Assembly (NCBI GenBank): GCA_037178855.1
Contig: JASJZC010000005.1
Location: 806,001 to 870,000, forward strand
Reading direction: 5' to 3'
DNA length: 64,000 nucleotides
DNA from: Oscheius sp. JU75
Taxonomy: Eukaryota; Nematoda; Chromadorea; Rhabditida; Rhabditidae
In this document: positions 47,400-59,490 of the stretch, piece after piece
Layout of the letters: every line of letters begins with the position of its first letter
Numbering within the stretch: position 1 is the stretch's first letter
Made by a program: the position numbers and the translations under genes
The notes under the pieces: model-generated
The model's database searches: none
Told to the model about the DNA's origin: nothing
The model's input: the letters and a program-made list of their open reading frames with translations, nothing else

Positions 47400-47715
47400 A
47401 CCTTAGGCCCGCCTGGGCCGGGCCGAGTCGATTTTCCCATGCCATGCAACACCCAGCCGAAACCTCTTCAACGCTCAGGGTGCGCAAAATAAATCAGCCA
47501 TTAAGTTTTCAAGGTTACATTTTATAGTTTTGCAATAATCTGCAAAGTTGTATAGGAGAAAAAATTCTACAACTTTGCAGAACATCACAAAAAGAAAAAA
47601 TGCAACCTTGACCGTGAACTTCGTTGGGCACTCTGAGCGCTGAAAATGGTTTCAGTCCGGCCCGAGTCGCAGGACGCTGAAAATCGGCCCTGCCCGAGAC
47701 ATGTCTGATTGTGTT
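47400..47715 (+). repeat. palindromic repeat family A, copy 2
   Basis: Second copy of the hairpin repeat seen at 29885-30140, in opposite orientation. It has CCTTAGGCCCG at one end, CAAGGTTACATTTTATAG and AAATGCAACCTTGACC as inner arms, and GGCCC-rich ends. GACGCTGAAAATCGGCC forms an additional terminal unit. Confidence 0.65.
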
Positions 47716-48164
47716 TTCACAAGCCCTAGAGTGAGTTCGACACACTACAAAACTCTTAAATTCCTTGTTTCATACAAGGGTGGAGTGAAAGGCTGATGCT
47801 ATCCTTGAAACAAGAAAAACTTAGGAATTTGAAATGAAGAGGCTAGAAGCTGCAGTAGTTATTCAATAACTAGGTCAGGGTTCATCTTTTCTTTTGAAAC
47901 ATTTACTTATCCGCTCTCTTTACTCTAGAAAATGGTGTAGCAAAGAAGTTAACAGCATTCTGAAAATCGAGTCAACTAAACAAATTACTGAAAGAAAGAG
48001 TACGCGTCGAGTTGAATTGAATGAAGCGGAGAGCAGCATGGAGATTTCGCTCACTTTGTGGTAGCTCGACTAGAACTGAAGACCAAACGACTGCGTGGGG
48101 GTCAAAAGTAAAATTTATATTAGAAGCATCCTCAAACGTTTTTCAAAAGTTGCTCCTCCAGTTC

Positions 48165-48653
48165 TTACATTCCAGCACTGTGACAGAAACAGGTACCGCT
48201 GCTGGCGACATCATTGAAATAGCTCGGGAACTGAGTTGCTCCAGCATAGGCGATGAAGGTAAATCCACGGTATTGATCACTAAATAATTATTTTTGAGTA
48301 GGAACTTAGACTCACTCGGAGAAGAGGGTCGCTGTGCAGTTTTCTTTCACTTGAATTGACGATCCCTAGAGGGAAATCATTGGTAATATACTGCTTGTTA
48401 CCTGATCGTTCATCGAATTGCCAAAGTAGTTGTTGAAGCCGTCAATAGTGACATAGCTATTCAAACAGTTGATATCTTGGAACAGGACAGCACAGTGATC
48501 TCCGAGAACTCCCGGATCGCAGTTTGCGTTGGAGAGAGCCACGAGGGCGAAAAGACTTGTCAGGAACAGTAGTGAGTTCTGAACTGTTTCTGTTTTCCAT
48601 CCAGAAGTGTGGTTCTGTTTGTTGTTGCACCAAAGTTGACGGAAACTAACCAT
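48165..48653 (-). CDS. secreted betagamma-crystallin-like protein, intact copy
   Basis: Exons 48653-48402, 48365-48316 and 48279-48165 give about 138 residues. After a polar N-terminal stretch comes a hydrophobic signal (LLFLTSLFALVALSNA), so the mature protein begins near NCDPG. The mature part fits one betagamma-crystallin domain of two Greek keys. Each key ends in the N/D-N/D-x-x-S/T-S calcium motif, NDQGSS (formed across the first splice) and NDVASS. The second key starts CTATLFSDDQYRGF, a typical crystallin strand pair. Cysteines suggest disulfides. This family call rests on motif pattern only; such domains bind Ca2+ and stabilise extracellular proteins. An upstream in-frame ATG at 48701 would add 16 residues. 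Confidence 0.65.
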
Positions 48654-49027
48654 TGTCAGGTAGATCGAAAGGTAACCATGATTTAGTTCTCCGATGGTCA
48701 ACTTTTATAGGTAAAGTTGGAGTATTAATCTGATTTCATAAGCCATGCTAATCTTGCAGTGAGCGCATTTTCCTGTTTACTTCGGTAACCAGTCAGAGCA
48801 GGAAGTTGCTCTCTGCTTAGATTATTGTTTTGTTTGCAAAAGAAGCAACATAATCGTTCTTTTTGCAGAGAGCAACTTCCTGCTCTGACTGGTTACCGAA
48901 GTAAACAGGAAAATGCGCTCACTGCAAGATTAGCATGGCTTATGAAATCAGATTAATACTCCAACTTTACCTATAAAAGTTGACCATCGGAGAACTAAAT
49001 CATGGTTACCTTTCGATCTACCTGACA

Positions 49028-49515
49028 ATGGTTAGTTTCCGTCAACTTTGGTGCAGCAACAAACAGAACCACACTTCTGGATGGAAAACAGAAACAGTTC
49101 AGAACTCACTACTGTTCCTGACAAGTCTTTTCGCCCTTGTGGCTCTCTCCAACGCAAACTGCGATCCGGCAGTTCTCGGAGATCACTGCGCTGTCCTGTT
49201 CCAAGATATCAACTGTTTGAATAGCTATGTCACTATTGACGGCTTCAACAACTACTTGGCAATTCGATGAACGATCAGGTAACAAGCAGTATATTACCAA
49301 TGATTTCCCTCTAGGGATCGTCAATTCAAGTGAAAGAAAACTGCACAGCGACCCTCTTCTCCGAGTGAGTCTAAGTTCCTACTCAAAAATAGTTATTTAG
49401 CGATGAATACCGTGGATTTACCTTCATCGCCTATGCTGGAGCAACTCAGTTCCCGAGCTATTTCAATGACGTCGCCAGCAGCGGTACCTGTTTCTGTCAC
49501 ACTGCTGGAATGTAA
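49028..49515 (+). pseudogene. betagamma-crystallin-like protein, frameshifted copy
   Basis: Mirror copy of the gene at 48165-48653, with exons 49028-49278, 49315-49364 and 49401-49515. Splice sites are preserved. A single T is missing where the intact copy reads CTACTTTGGCA and this one CTACTTGGCA, near 49256. That changes NNYFGNS to NNYLAIR followed by a stop, losing both calcium motifs. Substitutions include N to S and G to A in exon 1, and Q to E in exon 3 (DDEYRGF here). The deletion could be a sequencing or assembly error; otherwise this copy is dead. Confidence 0.7.
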
Positions 49516-52500
49516 GAACTGGAGGAGCAACTTTTGAAAAACGTTTGAGGATGCTTCTAATATAAATTTTACTTTTGACCCCCACGCAGTCGTTTGGTCT
49601 TCAGTTCTAGTCGAGCTACCACAAAGTGAGCGAAATCTCCATGCTGCTCTCCGCTCACAATTGACTTGTCACTAATTGTTGACTTACAAACAAACATAGA
49701 AACAGAGTCAACCACAGGCATAATTTTATAGTTTGGATCTGATACTTGTCATAATATCGTTACAACCTTCTAAAGAACTAGTGAAACAGATCAGTAAAAA
49801 GTTTCACTGTCAAGAAAGTGTGGTCAGAACGGTGTCAACTGGTGATAAAGTGACAGAGACTCATTCAACTCGATGCGTACTCTTTCTGTTGTCAATCACG
49901 ACAATCTCCATCTCGTTCTATATCTATTTCGGAATCGTCCCGAAATGTCAGTTACAAGGTTTTAGAAAGATCGAGCCACATTGTTCTGGAAAGCAGGTCT
50001 TTCAGCCCTTTTCTTTGACTAGGTGACCTTGAGCTATCAAGGAAAAACAAGCATTTTTTTCATTAACGAAATAAACATTTTGTCTCTTCGAGGAGAAACC
50101 TACATGGAGTTCCATGAACTTGTCATGAGTCCAGAGTCCATCCGCACCAGAACGAGGTGCTGCTGAACGAAAGTCTCCACCGCGACGATGAGAGTAGCAG
50201 GTGTCTCGGCGGCATCATTTCTTCGCGACGCTCATCGATTCTGTAGAGAACGGAACAAAAAAATTCTTTTCAATCTCAACGTGCCATGTATATATTTCTA
50301 TGTGGCTTAGCCGTATTACTAGAAGCACACTGATGTATTTGGAAGTGGCATACATCATTTTTACAACATAAAATTTTTATGGGAGGATCGAAAGTAAAGA
50401 AAGTTTATGGGACATTCAATAAGTGCTTGGGACGGTCAAAGTGAAAAAGAGCCATTTCAGGCTACATGTTCTCTGAACCCGTGACTTTTTCCAACATTTC
50501 TTCTACAATCTTTGGCAGTCTGAGCCGAGTTATCAATTTCTTCCAGTTATCTCGAAAATTGGTCTGGAATGTCATCCAATCTTCGCTCAATCACTATGGG
50601 CTACAGTCTGTCTCCACTCTCTTCACCAAGAAAGTAGACGTAGAACGGAAATGATGAGAGATTACGAGATGGGCAAAAAGTGCTCTTTTGGTGTTCCTTG
50701 TCTACTGATAAAGGAAGAGGGGGAAAATTGGGGGCTGAACAGAAATGTTCCAGAATTGATACATAAAGTAAGGTGGGTATAATTTTTTCTCTGCTAGTAT
50801 TTATTCTGAAGGGTGACTGTTTAGCATTATGATCTTGAATTTGGAAAGGTTTCATCGACTCGCTGAAAAACCAATCGGCGGTTGGCAATACAATACTCAA
50901 GTTATTTGACTTTATACATCTACTAAAGTATCCATGAACTGGGCTTCGGTATATACCGCGTTGATGAAACATTTGGTTGAAGAACAGTTCTTGTCTCAAA
51001 GCTATGATATCTGATACAATATACAAGTTTTGGATGCAGTGACGGTATCGGCGCACTCATGAACAATAACTTAGCCTCATGCCAAAGTGGATGATACATT
51101 TGTCGAAGATAAGCTATTTCAACCAAAGCTCTGCAATTTCTGGTAGTGTTCTGGAAGTTGTTAACTGTTCTACACTACATTTTATAACGAGAGGGTGAAA
51201 CATTTGCTGAAGGAAAGCTTCCGAACCACGGTTTTATAGCAATGCACAAGCCAACCGTAAGCGTAAACTGGAAGTATTTATTATTTTCCCGAAAAACCAT
51301 TGACGCAATAAGAAATATTTTTTTCATATCTGATACTTCGATCAGCTTCCAAATCTGGTTCAGTTTATGCATCTTGTGAAGCACATTTATTTCAAGAATC
51401 CATGAAGATATCGACAGCATCGGGAAGACAATAGCATGATCATTTCTGACTCTTCTCATTTTCGTCAATTATGAGACTATTTTCCGTCTCTCTACTCTAT
51501 ACCATATCCTTTCATTTGTGACATAAAATCGTCGACAGTTTTGGAAAGATTGTTTCTTTCTGTCAGGTTCCAGACTCTTTTACACTATTTCCCATTGCCA
51601 TCAAGTAATGGGACGAGGCCCGGGACACAGTCACACAGTCCGTCAAATTTTATGGTAATCCTGTATCGGGAGGGAGAGAGAGAGAGAGTCAGTCTCTAGT
51701 CCAGACCGAAAACTATCGATCTTTTCTCGCTCTTTTCCAATTTTTAAATCTTTTCTTACTGAGAACTCTTCCCTTGAGCAACCAGAGTGACCAGTGTTTG
51801 TCTACTGGATTACTCACATCTAATGTTGACTACTTCCGGAAGGAACCTTCCTTCTTTTTGATACTTTTCCCGCGAAAAAGTCGTGTAATTGAGAAAGCTA
51901 TTCCTCGACTTTCACTGAAACAAAACATGAACTTTTATGACTCCCGTACACTCCCATTCCTGAAATGAGGTTTTTCACTCGAATCTATCGAATGTATGAC
52001 TTAGCCAAATTGGTGAGCATAGCTGGTTTAAAATACGAAACCCTCAAGATAAAGGCTTAAAGTTTAGGCAAGTATGCCTTATTTCTATGTTTCATTTGTT
52101 TCGAAATTTTCGTTCGATGGTTAACTGAATTCGATGCCAGCTCGCAATGATTTGGTACGTAAAGAAATTATCGAAAGTCGTATGTTAAAAACTTCTTTGG
52201 TAGTTATGCGTTGATTTTTTTGAAGGGTACCCAAATGAAGAATTGCTTGGTGTGGGCCTCTGTCCATATAAGAAGTTCTTTTTTAGCAGAATAGTTAACT
52301 TTCGGGTCGGTAACACCAATGTTTCGAGTCATGTTCTTCTTTCAAAACATTGGTTTCACCTGGACTATATCCAACTTTTACGCCCTTTTCGAGTCACACG
52401 TCATCTCCTGTATTCTAGTTTAATGAGTGTTCTACATAATAAGTTTCATCCATTCTTCTAGTTTTTTTTTGTTTGTCACACTAGGCGCGAAGACGTGAAC

Positions 52501-53090
52501 CATCCACCAACGAATTCCTTTGACCTTATATGGCTTCGATGAAACCGAAACCGAATTGACTCTTAAGGAATACCTTTTCAATGCACTTCCTTTTTCAACG
52601 AGATCTGGAAGAAATAGGACTGGCAAGTTCAAGCGTGTATCCAAATTTTCTTTCCCTTATCCCCCTAAAAACCATCCCAATGAGAAAATATGACCAGTTC
52701 CGCTAACAGCCAAAGTGTCAGCAGAGCTCAAACAAGACCTCCTCCTGTATATGGGGCACTGGTACCGGGTTCTGTTTGCACTGCGACTCTAAAAGATTTC
52801 AAAAGGTTTCACGCTACCTTCAAAAGTGTCTGCAAGGGCGATTTTAGATTGCGTGACGGGGGCGCATTGAAAACAAAGTACAGTTTTTGAGGGTTGACGG
52901 TTGTGAGTGGGGTTTGTAGTTGTTCTCTGGATAGGAGAGGAAAGTTTTTTTTCACGAGCCAGAGAGACATTGGTTTCCCCAGTTCTTCGATTCTACCCTT
53001 GCTACAAAACAGTTCTTTGACAAAATATTTACTACAATGTTTCATTTATGTTCAGCTCAGGCATGACAAACCTAGCCGAAAGGAGCCAGC

Positions 53091-53153
53091 CTAGTTCGTG
53101 GCGAGACGCTTGGTGTATTGCTAAGAGACCCGTCGGATCCCGCCACGAACTAG
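53091..53153. repeat. short perfect inverted repeat
   Basis: CTAGTTCGTGGCG at 53091-53103 and its exact complement at 53141-53153, with a 37-base loop. Next to it is a GC-rich run of GGCCGGCC/CCTGGCC units (53164-53200). It may be a tiny mobile-element remnant; there is no sign of a Rho-type or RNA-gene function. Confidence 0.6.
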
Positions 53154-54823
53154 ACTGGCATGTCCTGGCCGGCCAGGCCGGGGACTGGCCTGGCTGGCAA
53201 GGTCTGTGATTCCTGTTCAGCTTCAAGCTTCTCTCTTTTCTGATTTCACCTATTTTATATTCGTTCAGAACGTTTAGCTGGTGCAGTTGTGTTGTCGTGT
53301 GGAGAGGCAATATTTCCAAGTTTAACTCAACTACGTATGTCTGCTGGTCGATATAAGATATAAAACAAGCCAACCGCTTTCGTTCACTTTTCACGGGGTC
53401 TTCTTCTTGAAGCATTCGAATAATCAACTTTTGGCATCAATGGCCATCATGCTGTCTTTTTGGTTTCGTCTTTCCGTATAACCACTTTTTTCCAAAGTTT
53501 GTACTTTGTTCTACAGATGGACCATTCCAAAATCACACTTTTCGAGTCAATAACCATCTTCCCTTCCCCATAAATCTCATCGCCTGCAGCCAAATGCCTT
53601 TTTCTCTCTCCTCCTCAATCCAATTTTTTCCTCCTTCGCCAACAGACTTTCAGCTCTTTCTCAATCCCTAACTGTATTGCTTGCCGTCTAGGGGGGAGCC
53701 GAATTGTGTTTGCCAAGCACATTCAAAAGTCCGAAAGTTTGAGAACATGAACACCCAGCCGATCGTAAAAGGGGCGACGGCATACTGCTCCTCATCTCTG
53801 TTTGGTTTTTTTTCTTGGCTGGGAAACCACGTGGTTTTATAACTCTCCTTTGTCAGTGTATATTTTTTTGGCCGAATGGTTTTAGTGAGTGACAGAGACA
53901 AGGCCGATGTGGTTGCTTTGATATCCCGATTGTTAGGTCTTTTTTTTCTCGCGAAAACAGTGCATGTTGATCCGAGTCAAAGATCCTTTGATTTCTCATC
54001 CCCTTCCCCACTCAGAACACAAGAAGTAGGTCCTAGGTCAATTTACATTTACAATGTTTCATTAACTTACCCACTAGTTGTGGTGGTGGTGAAACAAAAG
54101 GTAGCCGAAAAACAAAACGTTTATTACAGAAGAATCATCAATTTCTGAGCAAAAGGTTTCATTTTGTTTGGAATTAGACGAGTCTGCGACCAACTTTTGC
54201 AGCAATCATCTGCTTATTTTATGCTCACGGTGAAACATAGCAAAAAATGTGCAATTCTCTTCAGCTACTCCTTATCCAGTAGGTCCTTAACTTTCAAATG
54301 TTTCACCAAATTGGTAAATGGTTTTCAATTCAATTTGTTCTTTTTTTCCGTAGCAAGCTAGAAATGATTACTTTAAGTGAAAAGTGCTATGTTTTCATCA
54401 TGGTAGGGTAACAGTAACTACCCTTGTTTTTGAATTTGCCTTCTTGATTTTGCCGATTTTTAAGAGTATTGAAGAGAAAGAATGATCAATTTGCCACCGG
54501 AAGGGATCACTATTTCACTGCTCTCATTGCAACTATATTTTGCCTCGCCCCTTGATAGTGTTACTCCTCCAAAAAGTTCTCTGTTTACCCTTCTCCATAT
54601 GCAACGAAAACAGTCTCTCTTTCAAAAACAGTCGGGGAAAATCTCGAATCTTTAGAGATCGCTTTCCCACAGCCACAAACCTAGAGAGAGAAACCGATTC
54701 GTCACACACAGAGAGACGTATCTGTCGAATAGGACAGACGTCATCCGAGGCGACTTTTGATCCGAAACCGGTCGACTCTGACTCACTTTCATTTGGCAAG
54801 AAGTGTTTGTTTTACTGTCACCC

Positions 54824-54880
54824 TGTCTCTATCTTTCTGTCTTTCTGCCTCTCTGCCTTTCTGTCTCCCTGTCTCTCTGC
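54824..54880 (+). repeat. CT-rich microsatellite upstream of bestrophin
   Basis: CTGTCTCT and CTGCCTCT units directly upstream of the acceptor that precedes the bestrophin start codon, so it may also serve as the polypyrimidine tract of the trans-splice site. Confidence 0.6.
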
Positions 54881-54902
54881 TCCTCTTCTCTTTTATACCA
54901 TC

Positions 54903-54912
54903 TCTTCCACAG
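54903..54912 (+). promoter_or_regulatory. likely trans-splice acceptor of bestrophin
   Basis: A CTTCCACAG acceptor ends at 54912, immediately before the ATG at 54913. In nematodes this layout marks a spliced-leader addition site with a near-zero 5' UTR. A cis-spliced upstream exon is the alternative. Confidence 0.5.
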
Positions 54913-57900
54913 ATGACGATTAATTATAACTTGGCCGTGTCAACATCAAAACCATGGACCTTGTTCAAACTACTACTGAAATGGCGAGGCAGTATATGGA
55001 AGGCAGTAATCTTAGAACTGTTCGTCTGGCTCATCTTCTATGCCATCATTAGCATCATCTACAGGACAACCTTGTCGCCAGGGCAGCAAAGGTAAACAGT
55101 TTTTGAAGGTAACTGATAACCCCAGTACGGTTCGAACAAAACTTGTGGTAAACACTTTATGAAACATAGCTACCCTTCCCTGCCAGTCACACATCACAGC
55201 ACATTTGAATAATTTGCTCTTACCCACACTTTAACCAACATGTTTTAGGCTCTTCGAGCGGATAGTCCAGTACTGCGACAACCGACTCAGCTACATACCT
55301 CTGAATTTCATGCTCGGCTTCTTTGTGACGGCTGTTGTCAACAGATGGACCTACCTCTACCAGATTATCGGATTCATTGATAAGTGAGTCTAACGCTTTT
55401 TCTGTTTCAAGACACCGGTATATAGGCGCTTGCTCACAGAGTTGCCGTCACAGTTTTGCATTTGCTCTGAAGTTGTTACATAAAACAACTTACGTGCTTA
55501 CCAGGGGTGTGCGAAAGTACCGTGTACCCGAAAGCCGAAAGTGCGGCAATTTGCGCACCGACGTGTAAACGTAGGCGTCGATACGCACTTATTTGCAAAA
55601 GCTGTTGTGTATCGTAGCCAATGGCTCCCAAATTGCAGGACTTTCGGATCTTTCGTCAGCAAAACTCTTTCAGCATTGGTCTCATGACAGCCGAATACCT
55701 TCGCGGCAGAACAGAACAAGCCCGAATGTACAGACGAAATATTGTTCGCTACTGCGAGCTGGCCCAGGTTCTGGTCTTTCGAGATATCAGTATGAGGACG
55801 AGGAGAAGGTTCCCGACGCTGGATACTGTAGTCGCTGCAGGTAAGATTTATCCTTCTTCATACAGAAAGACAAAGTTATTCTTGTTGTGAAGAATATTCT
55901 TATATGTGTAGGCTGAAACAAAAAAGATACAAATACGTTGTACCTAGAGCAGAATGTTTGACATGAGAAGGGTAGACATTCTATGCGAGGAAAATTTTCA
56001 CTGTCTACTAGTCTCCAAGCGAGCGTTTGTGGCTTACTTCACCTTCTTCCATAAAAAGAGTATAATGTTTCAATTAGGACATATAATGGCTAGGGTAGAT
56101 CTCGACAACTTCAGACAGAGCAGAATGTGACGTATCGAAATGATATGATAATCGTAAATAAATAAAAAAAAATGCCCAAACCTGTAAACTTTCTGTTCGT
56201 ACCGTTGTCCGCTCTGAACAATACTGTATGACTTCCAGGCTTTATGATGCCGCACGAGAAGGAGCGCTTCGATGAGATCCAGTACCGGTACAGCAAGTAC
56301 TGGCTGCCTTTTCAATGGGCTCTGGCTCTAACCTACGACGCCAGGAAGAAAGGCCTCATTGAGTCTGACTACTACCAGGTAGTCGTCCAGGAGGAGATCA
56401 AAAAGTTCCGAACCGGCTTGGCTTGGATCTGCAACTACGACTGGGTCCCAATCCCCATCATGTACCCTCAGCTGGTATGTCTGGCCGTGCACACCTACTT
56501 TTTGGTCTGTTTACTGGCCAGACAGTATGTGGTGTCGGAGCATGCGGATAATAAGACCGAGGTGGGTTAAAAACTAGCTAGAGGCTGAAATAGTTTTTCC
56601 ACGAGAGGCATTTCCAGGAAAAGTCTCGGGTCGAAGACCTGAGAACTTTACAACTTTTGGAGTAGAGCGGACGTTTTGGGCTGCTTCGCAAAATCTACCA
56701 TGATCTACAAAATCGAGAACTTTATCTTGAGTCGTTTGTTCCTATAAAAATTGATGGTTGCACAAAAAGCAGTTCGCAGACTATCCTGAAAAAAGGAAAG
56801 AACTAATGTTCAGGGAACATATTTACTATTCACATTTATATCGAGAACACGGCTGATTTGGCACAGTAACGAAAACCACAGCTGGCATGACAAGAATCTT
56901 TTGGTCAATGCAAACAACAGAACTTTTGAAGTGTTTCAATAATACAATATAGTAGCCGCCCCTATTTCTGAACAATCATGCCACTGCACACTTGCGAAAA
57001 ACATTAAAAAAAGAACTCCCAATTCAGATCGATCTCTACTTCCCCATCATGTCCACCCTACAGTTCATCTTCTACATGGGATGGATGAAAGTAGCCGAGC
57101 AGATGTTAAACCCCTTCGGGGAAGACGACGAGTATGTTCCCTGTTACTTTTCTGCCAATCACTGTCCTTTCAGCGATTTTGAGTGCAATGCCCTTATAGA
57201 CCGAAACATTACCATGGTCTTAATGATGGTTGACCAGGGCTACGACCGTCCTCCGGACCTTTTGAGAGATCCCTTCTGGGATGAGGAGGTCGAGCCACTG
57301 TACAGTGAGGAAACAGCTAAGGTACCCAATACTCCGCTGAAGGGGTCTGTCAGTGACGTCAAGTGGGTTGACTACCTGTTTTGGGCTGAACAATTACATT
57401 TAGACTTCCCGAGTCCGTACAGGAGATCAAGATGGTTCCGCATTTCGATGATCGCGACCCTCTGCTCAGTAATTCTCCTTCACTGAGGAGAAGAGTCAGC
57501 GTGGTGGCGGTGAGACAGTGAGTTGGGATAAGAGGGGACAGAGAGACAGAGAGATAGAGAGGCAGTATGACCAAAAAGTTTTAGGAACGAGACGAGACAG
57601 AGTCGAACATCCGTCGGATCTCTAGAAATGTTCAAAAGTTTCAAAAACAAATTGGAAAGGTAGGTATTTTCATCATCCACTGATTCTTCACTGCTGAAAG
57701 AACATTTCGAATAGTTATAAAGCATTTGCGAAGCAACAAAGATACCAGATGGTTTTGTAGATCCTTCTCCCGTGGCAACATTCACGATGAACAGCCTCGA
57801 AAAACTCTGTCCCATGGCAATTTGGAGCATCTGGACCGGAAAAAAGTGCTCAATCGGGAGAACAGTACTCCAGGGGAGAAGAGCTTCGCCAATGGAGGAT

Positions 57901-59157
57901 TCGAAGAGAGTCGTGAGTTTTTGTTTCAAACATTCCATGTTTGGAGAGACATTGGCGACAGTCACCCCAGAACATGTGTAAGATAAAAATTTAGACGAGG
58001 ACCTCACCAACGTCCTGCAGAGTCCCTCTTCTTCTGATCGACCCAAAGAAGTCAGAAAGTCGGCATCGAATGCGAATATCAAGACTCCAGTCGATTTCGA
58101 ACATCACGTCCTGGAAAACGTGGAAGAGGCAGAGGAGACTGATGATGAGGCTGCTACTGTAGGTTTCACAGTTTTTTTTCGGCTAGGAAAGGAAGCAGTA
58201 CAAAAGTCTAGATTGCTGATTGAGTGATGAATATAAGTAGTTACTGGTGTGATAACGGATCCCAGAAGAGTAAAGTATAAAGAGGGAAAGAGAAACAGAC
58301 AGACTATATTGGACATCCTAAATTTAAAAATCTAGACTTGGACAATGGCAAAAGGAGGTATTTCTATTTTTCATTCATTTTTACCGCACTAACGATGATG
58401 AATTAGAAAAAGAGTGAATACAAGAGATATTATAGATCCAGTGAAACGTAAAACATTGTTGAATGGGCTAAGAATTTTGTTATGGCAGAGGAATATACTG
58501 TGTCTTGGAAGGGCAAACATTGTTTTGAGTACTTTTCGTTTGAGTAGCTACTAGATAAGACTGTACAATATTTTTTCCTTTGATCTGGTGAAGTTAACAA
58601 AGAAGAGCCTGACAATGAGAAAAAAGAGAAGTAAGCTTTTTTGCAATTCTAAGCCTTCGATTCGCTTTTTCGCTCTTATTGTTTCATTCTTTTTTAAGTA
58701 GAGATAAAAAAGGACTACAGGTAATAAGAGTTCCACAACTTGTTTTGGTCAATAAGCTTTCCATTACATGTCTATGAGAAGAGTGACTCACTGTCTCACT
58801 GATACTCGAATGGAAACACAAGAAGCTGCAAGCAATACGATCGTCATGGGAGTGAAATTGTTTTGAAATATAAGCGAACCCCCAATTGGTCCAGCACACA
58901 AATTTGTCATGTACATAGGTTATATGAAACATCAAAGTTTGAAAGACTGGTGGGACAGTGACAGTAGCTCAAAAACCAATTTTAATTTTCAGCAACAACG
59001 AAAAAAGAGCGTTATCTTGGACAGCATCACTGTCAAGGACGAGACTCGTGAAGAAAAGCTCGAGACCAAGAAGGAGGAGAAAAAGGACGAGTCGGAAGGT
59101 CGTCAGAGGAGCAAAGATTTCTTCATCGGCACCCAAGACAGTGAAGATCATCCCTAA
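54913..59157 (+). CDS. best: bestrophin calcium-activated anion channel
   Basis: A complete bestrophin, a pentameric chloride or bicarbonate channel of the plasma membrane or ER. Exons: 54913-55091, 55249-55383, 55674-55840, 56239-56561, 57028-57131, 57174-57362, 57404-57517, 57585-57659, 57734-57912, 57995-58158, 58993-59157. Phases agree and give about 597 residues. Neck residues I76, F80 and F84 (IPLNFMLGFF) and the acidic calcium clasp GEDDDD (D301-D304) fall at the same numbers as in human BEST1. RYCELAQVLVFRDIS, FPTLDTVVAAGFM and the pre-clasp helix MGWMKVAEQMLNPFG are typical. The post-clasp LPESVQEIKMVPH stretch resembles nematode members. The C-terminal 200 residues are charged and low-complexity, with the least certain exon joins. 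The intron 55841-56238 carries a truncated RTE copy. AATAAA is at 59340. Confidence 0.95.
56087..56167 (+). mobile_element. 5'-truncated copy of the RTE 3' end
   Basis: About 80 bases match the last part of the retrotransposon at about 20772-20850 (GACAACTTCAGACAGAGCA, ACGTATCGAAATGATATG, GATAATCGTAAATAAATAAA) and end in a longer A run. It lies in the bestrophin intron 55841-56238. This is typical of an aborted non-LTR integration and shows that the family was mobile in this lineage. Confidence 0.85.
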
Positions 59158-59339
59158 ATTTTGCGGGGAAAGAATTTCGAAGAAGAAAAAGCCACAAATT
59201 GCCACAAGAAGACGAGCTCAGATCTGCACTTTTTTTTCTGTTTCTACTGTACTTTTTCATAACTTTGCTGTTTTCATATTGTGATTTGTTTGCTATTTTA
59301 TTGTTTTATGGAGGCTAGAAGGAGGAGGATTGATGAAAG

Positions 59340-59345
59340 AATAAA
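59340..59345 (+). terminator. poly(A) signal of the bestrophin gene
   Basis: AATAAA, 183 bases after the stop codon. Confidence 0.45.
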
Positions 59346-59490
59346 TGAGATTCTTCTGTTTCGTTATATACATTTTGAACTTTGAGGGGAAATGAGGAAA
59401 ATTGAAGCAAGCTGAGTATGTAACTTATTAGGTAAAAACACAAAAGATAGATTTCGCATGTGTTGAAACCCGGCTATGTATCGGAACTAT

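Larger units (their letters stand above)
48025..49655. repeat. large palindrome, two 0.79 kb arms
   Basis: Arms 48025-48816 and 48865-49655 are inverted copies that look almost identical, separated by a 48-base unmatched spacer. Each arm carries one copy of the crystallin-like gene, including its introns and several hundred bases of upstream sequence, so the genes are divergent and head-to-head. Differences are few: some substitutions and a single-base deletion in the right arm. Confidence 0.93.
49656..54900. other. gene-poor region
   Basis: No gene supported. The frame at 49870-50165 (one hydrophobic stretch, CRC-rich end) has coding-like stretches such as GETYMEFHELVM but no acceptable intron joining them. 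A hairpin lies at 53091-53153. Confidence 0.4.

Noticed and set aside
49733-50165. possible small gene downstream of the palindrome
   Set aside because: The first frame lacks an ATG start. The two coding-like halves could be joined only by an implausible 26-base intron.
53032-53427. 131-residue minus-strand open frame
   Set aside because: It overlaps the short hairpin and the GC-rich GGCCGGCC run, which explain its openness. No family resemblance.
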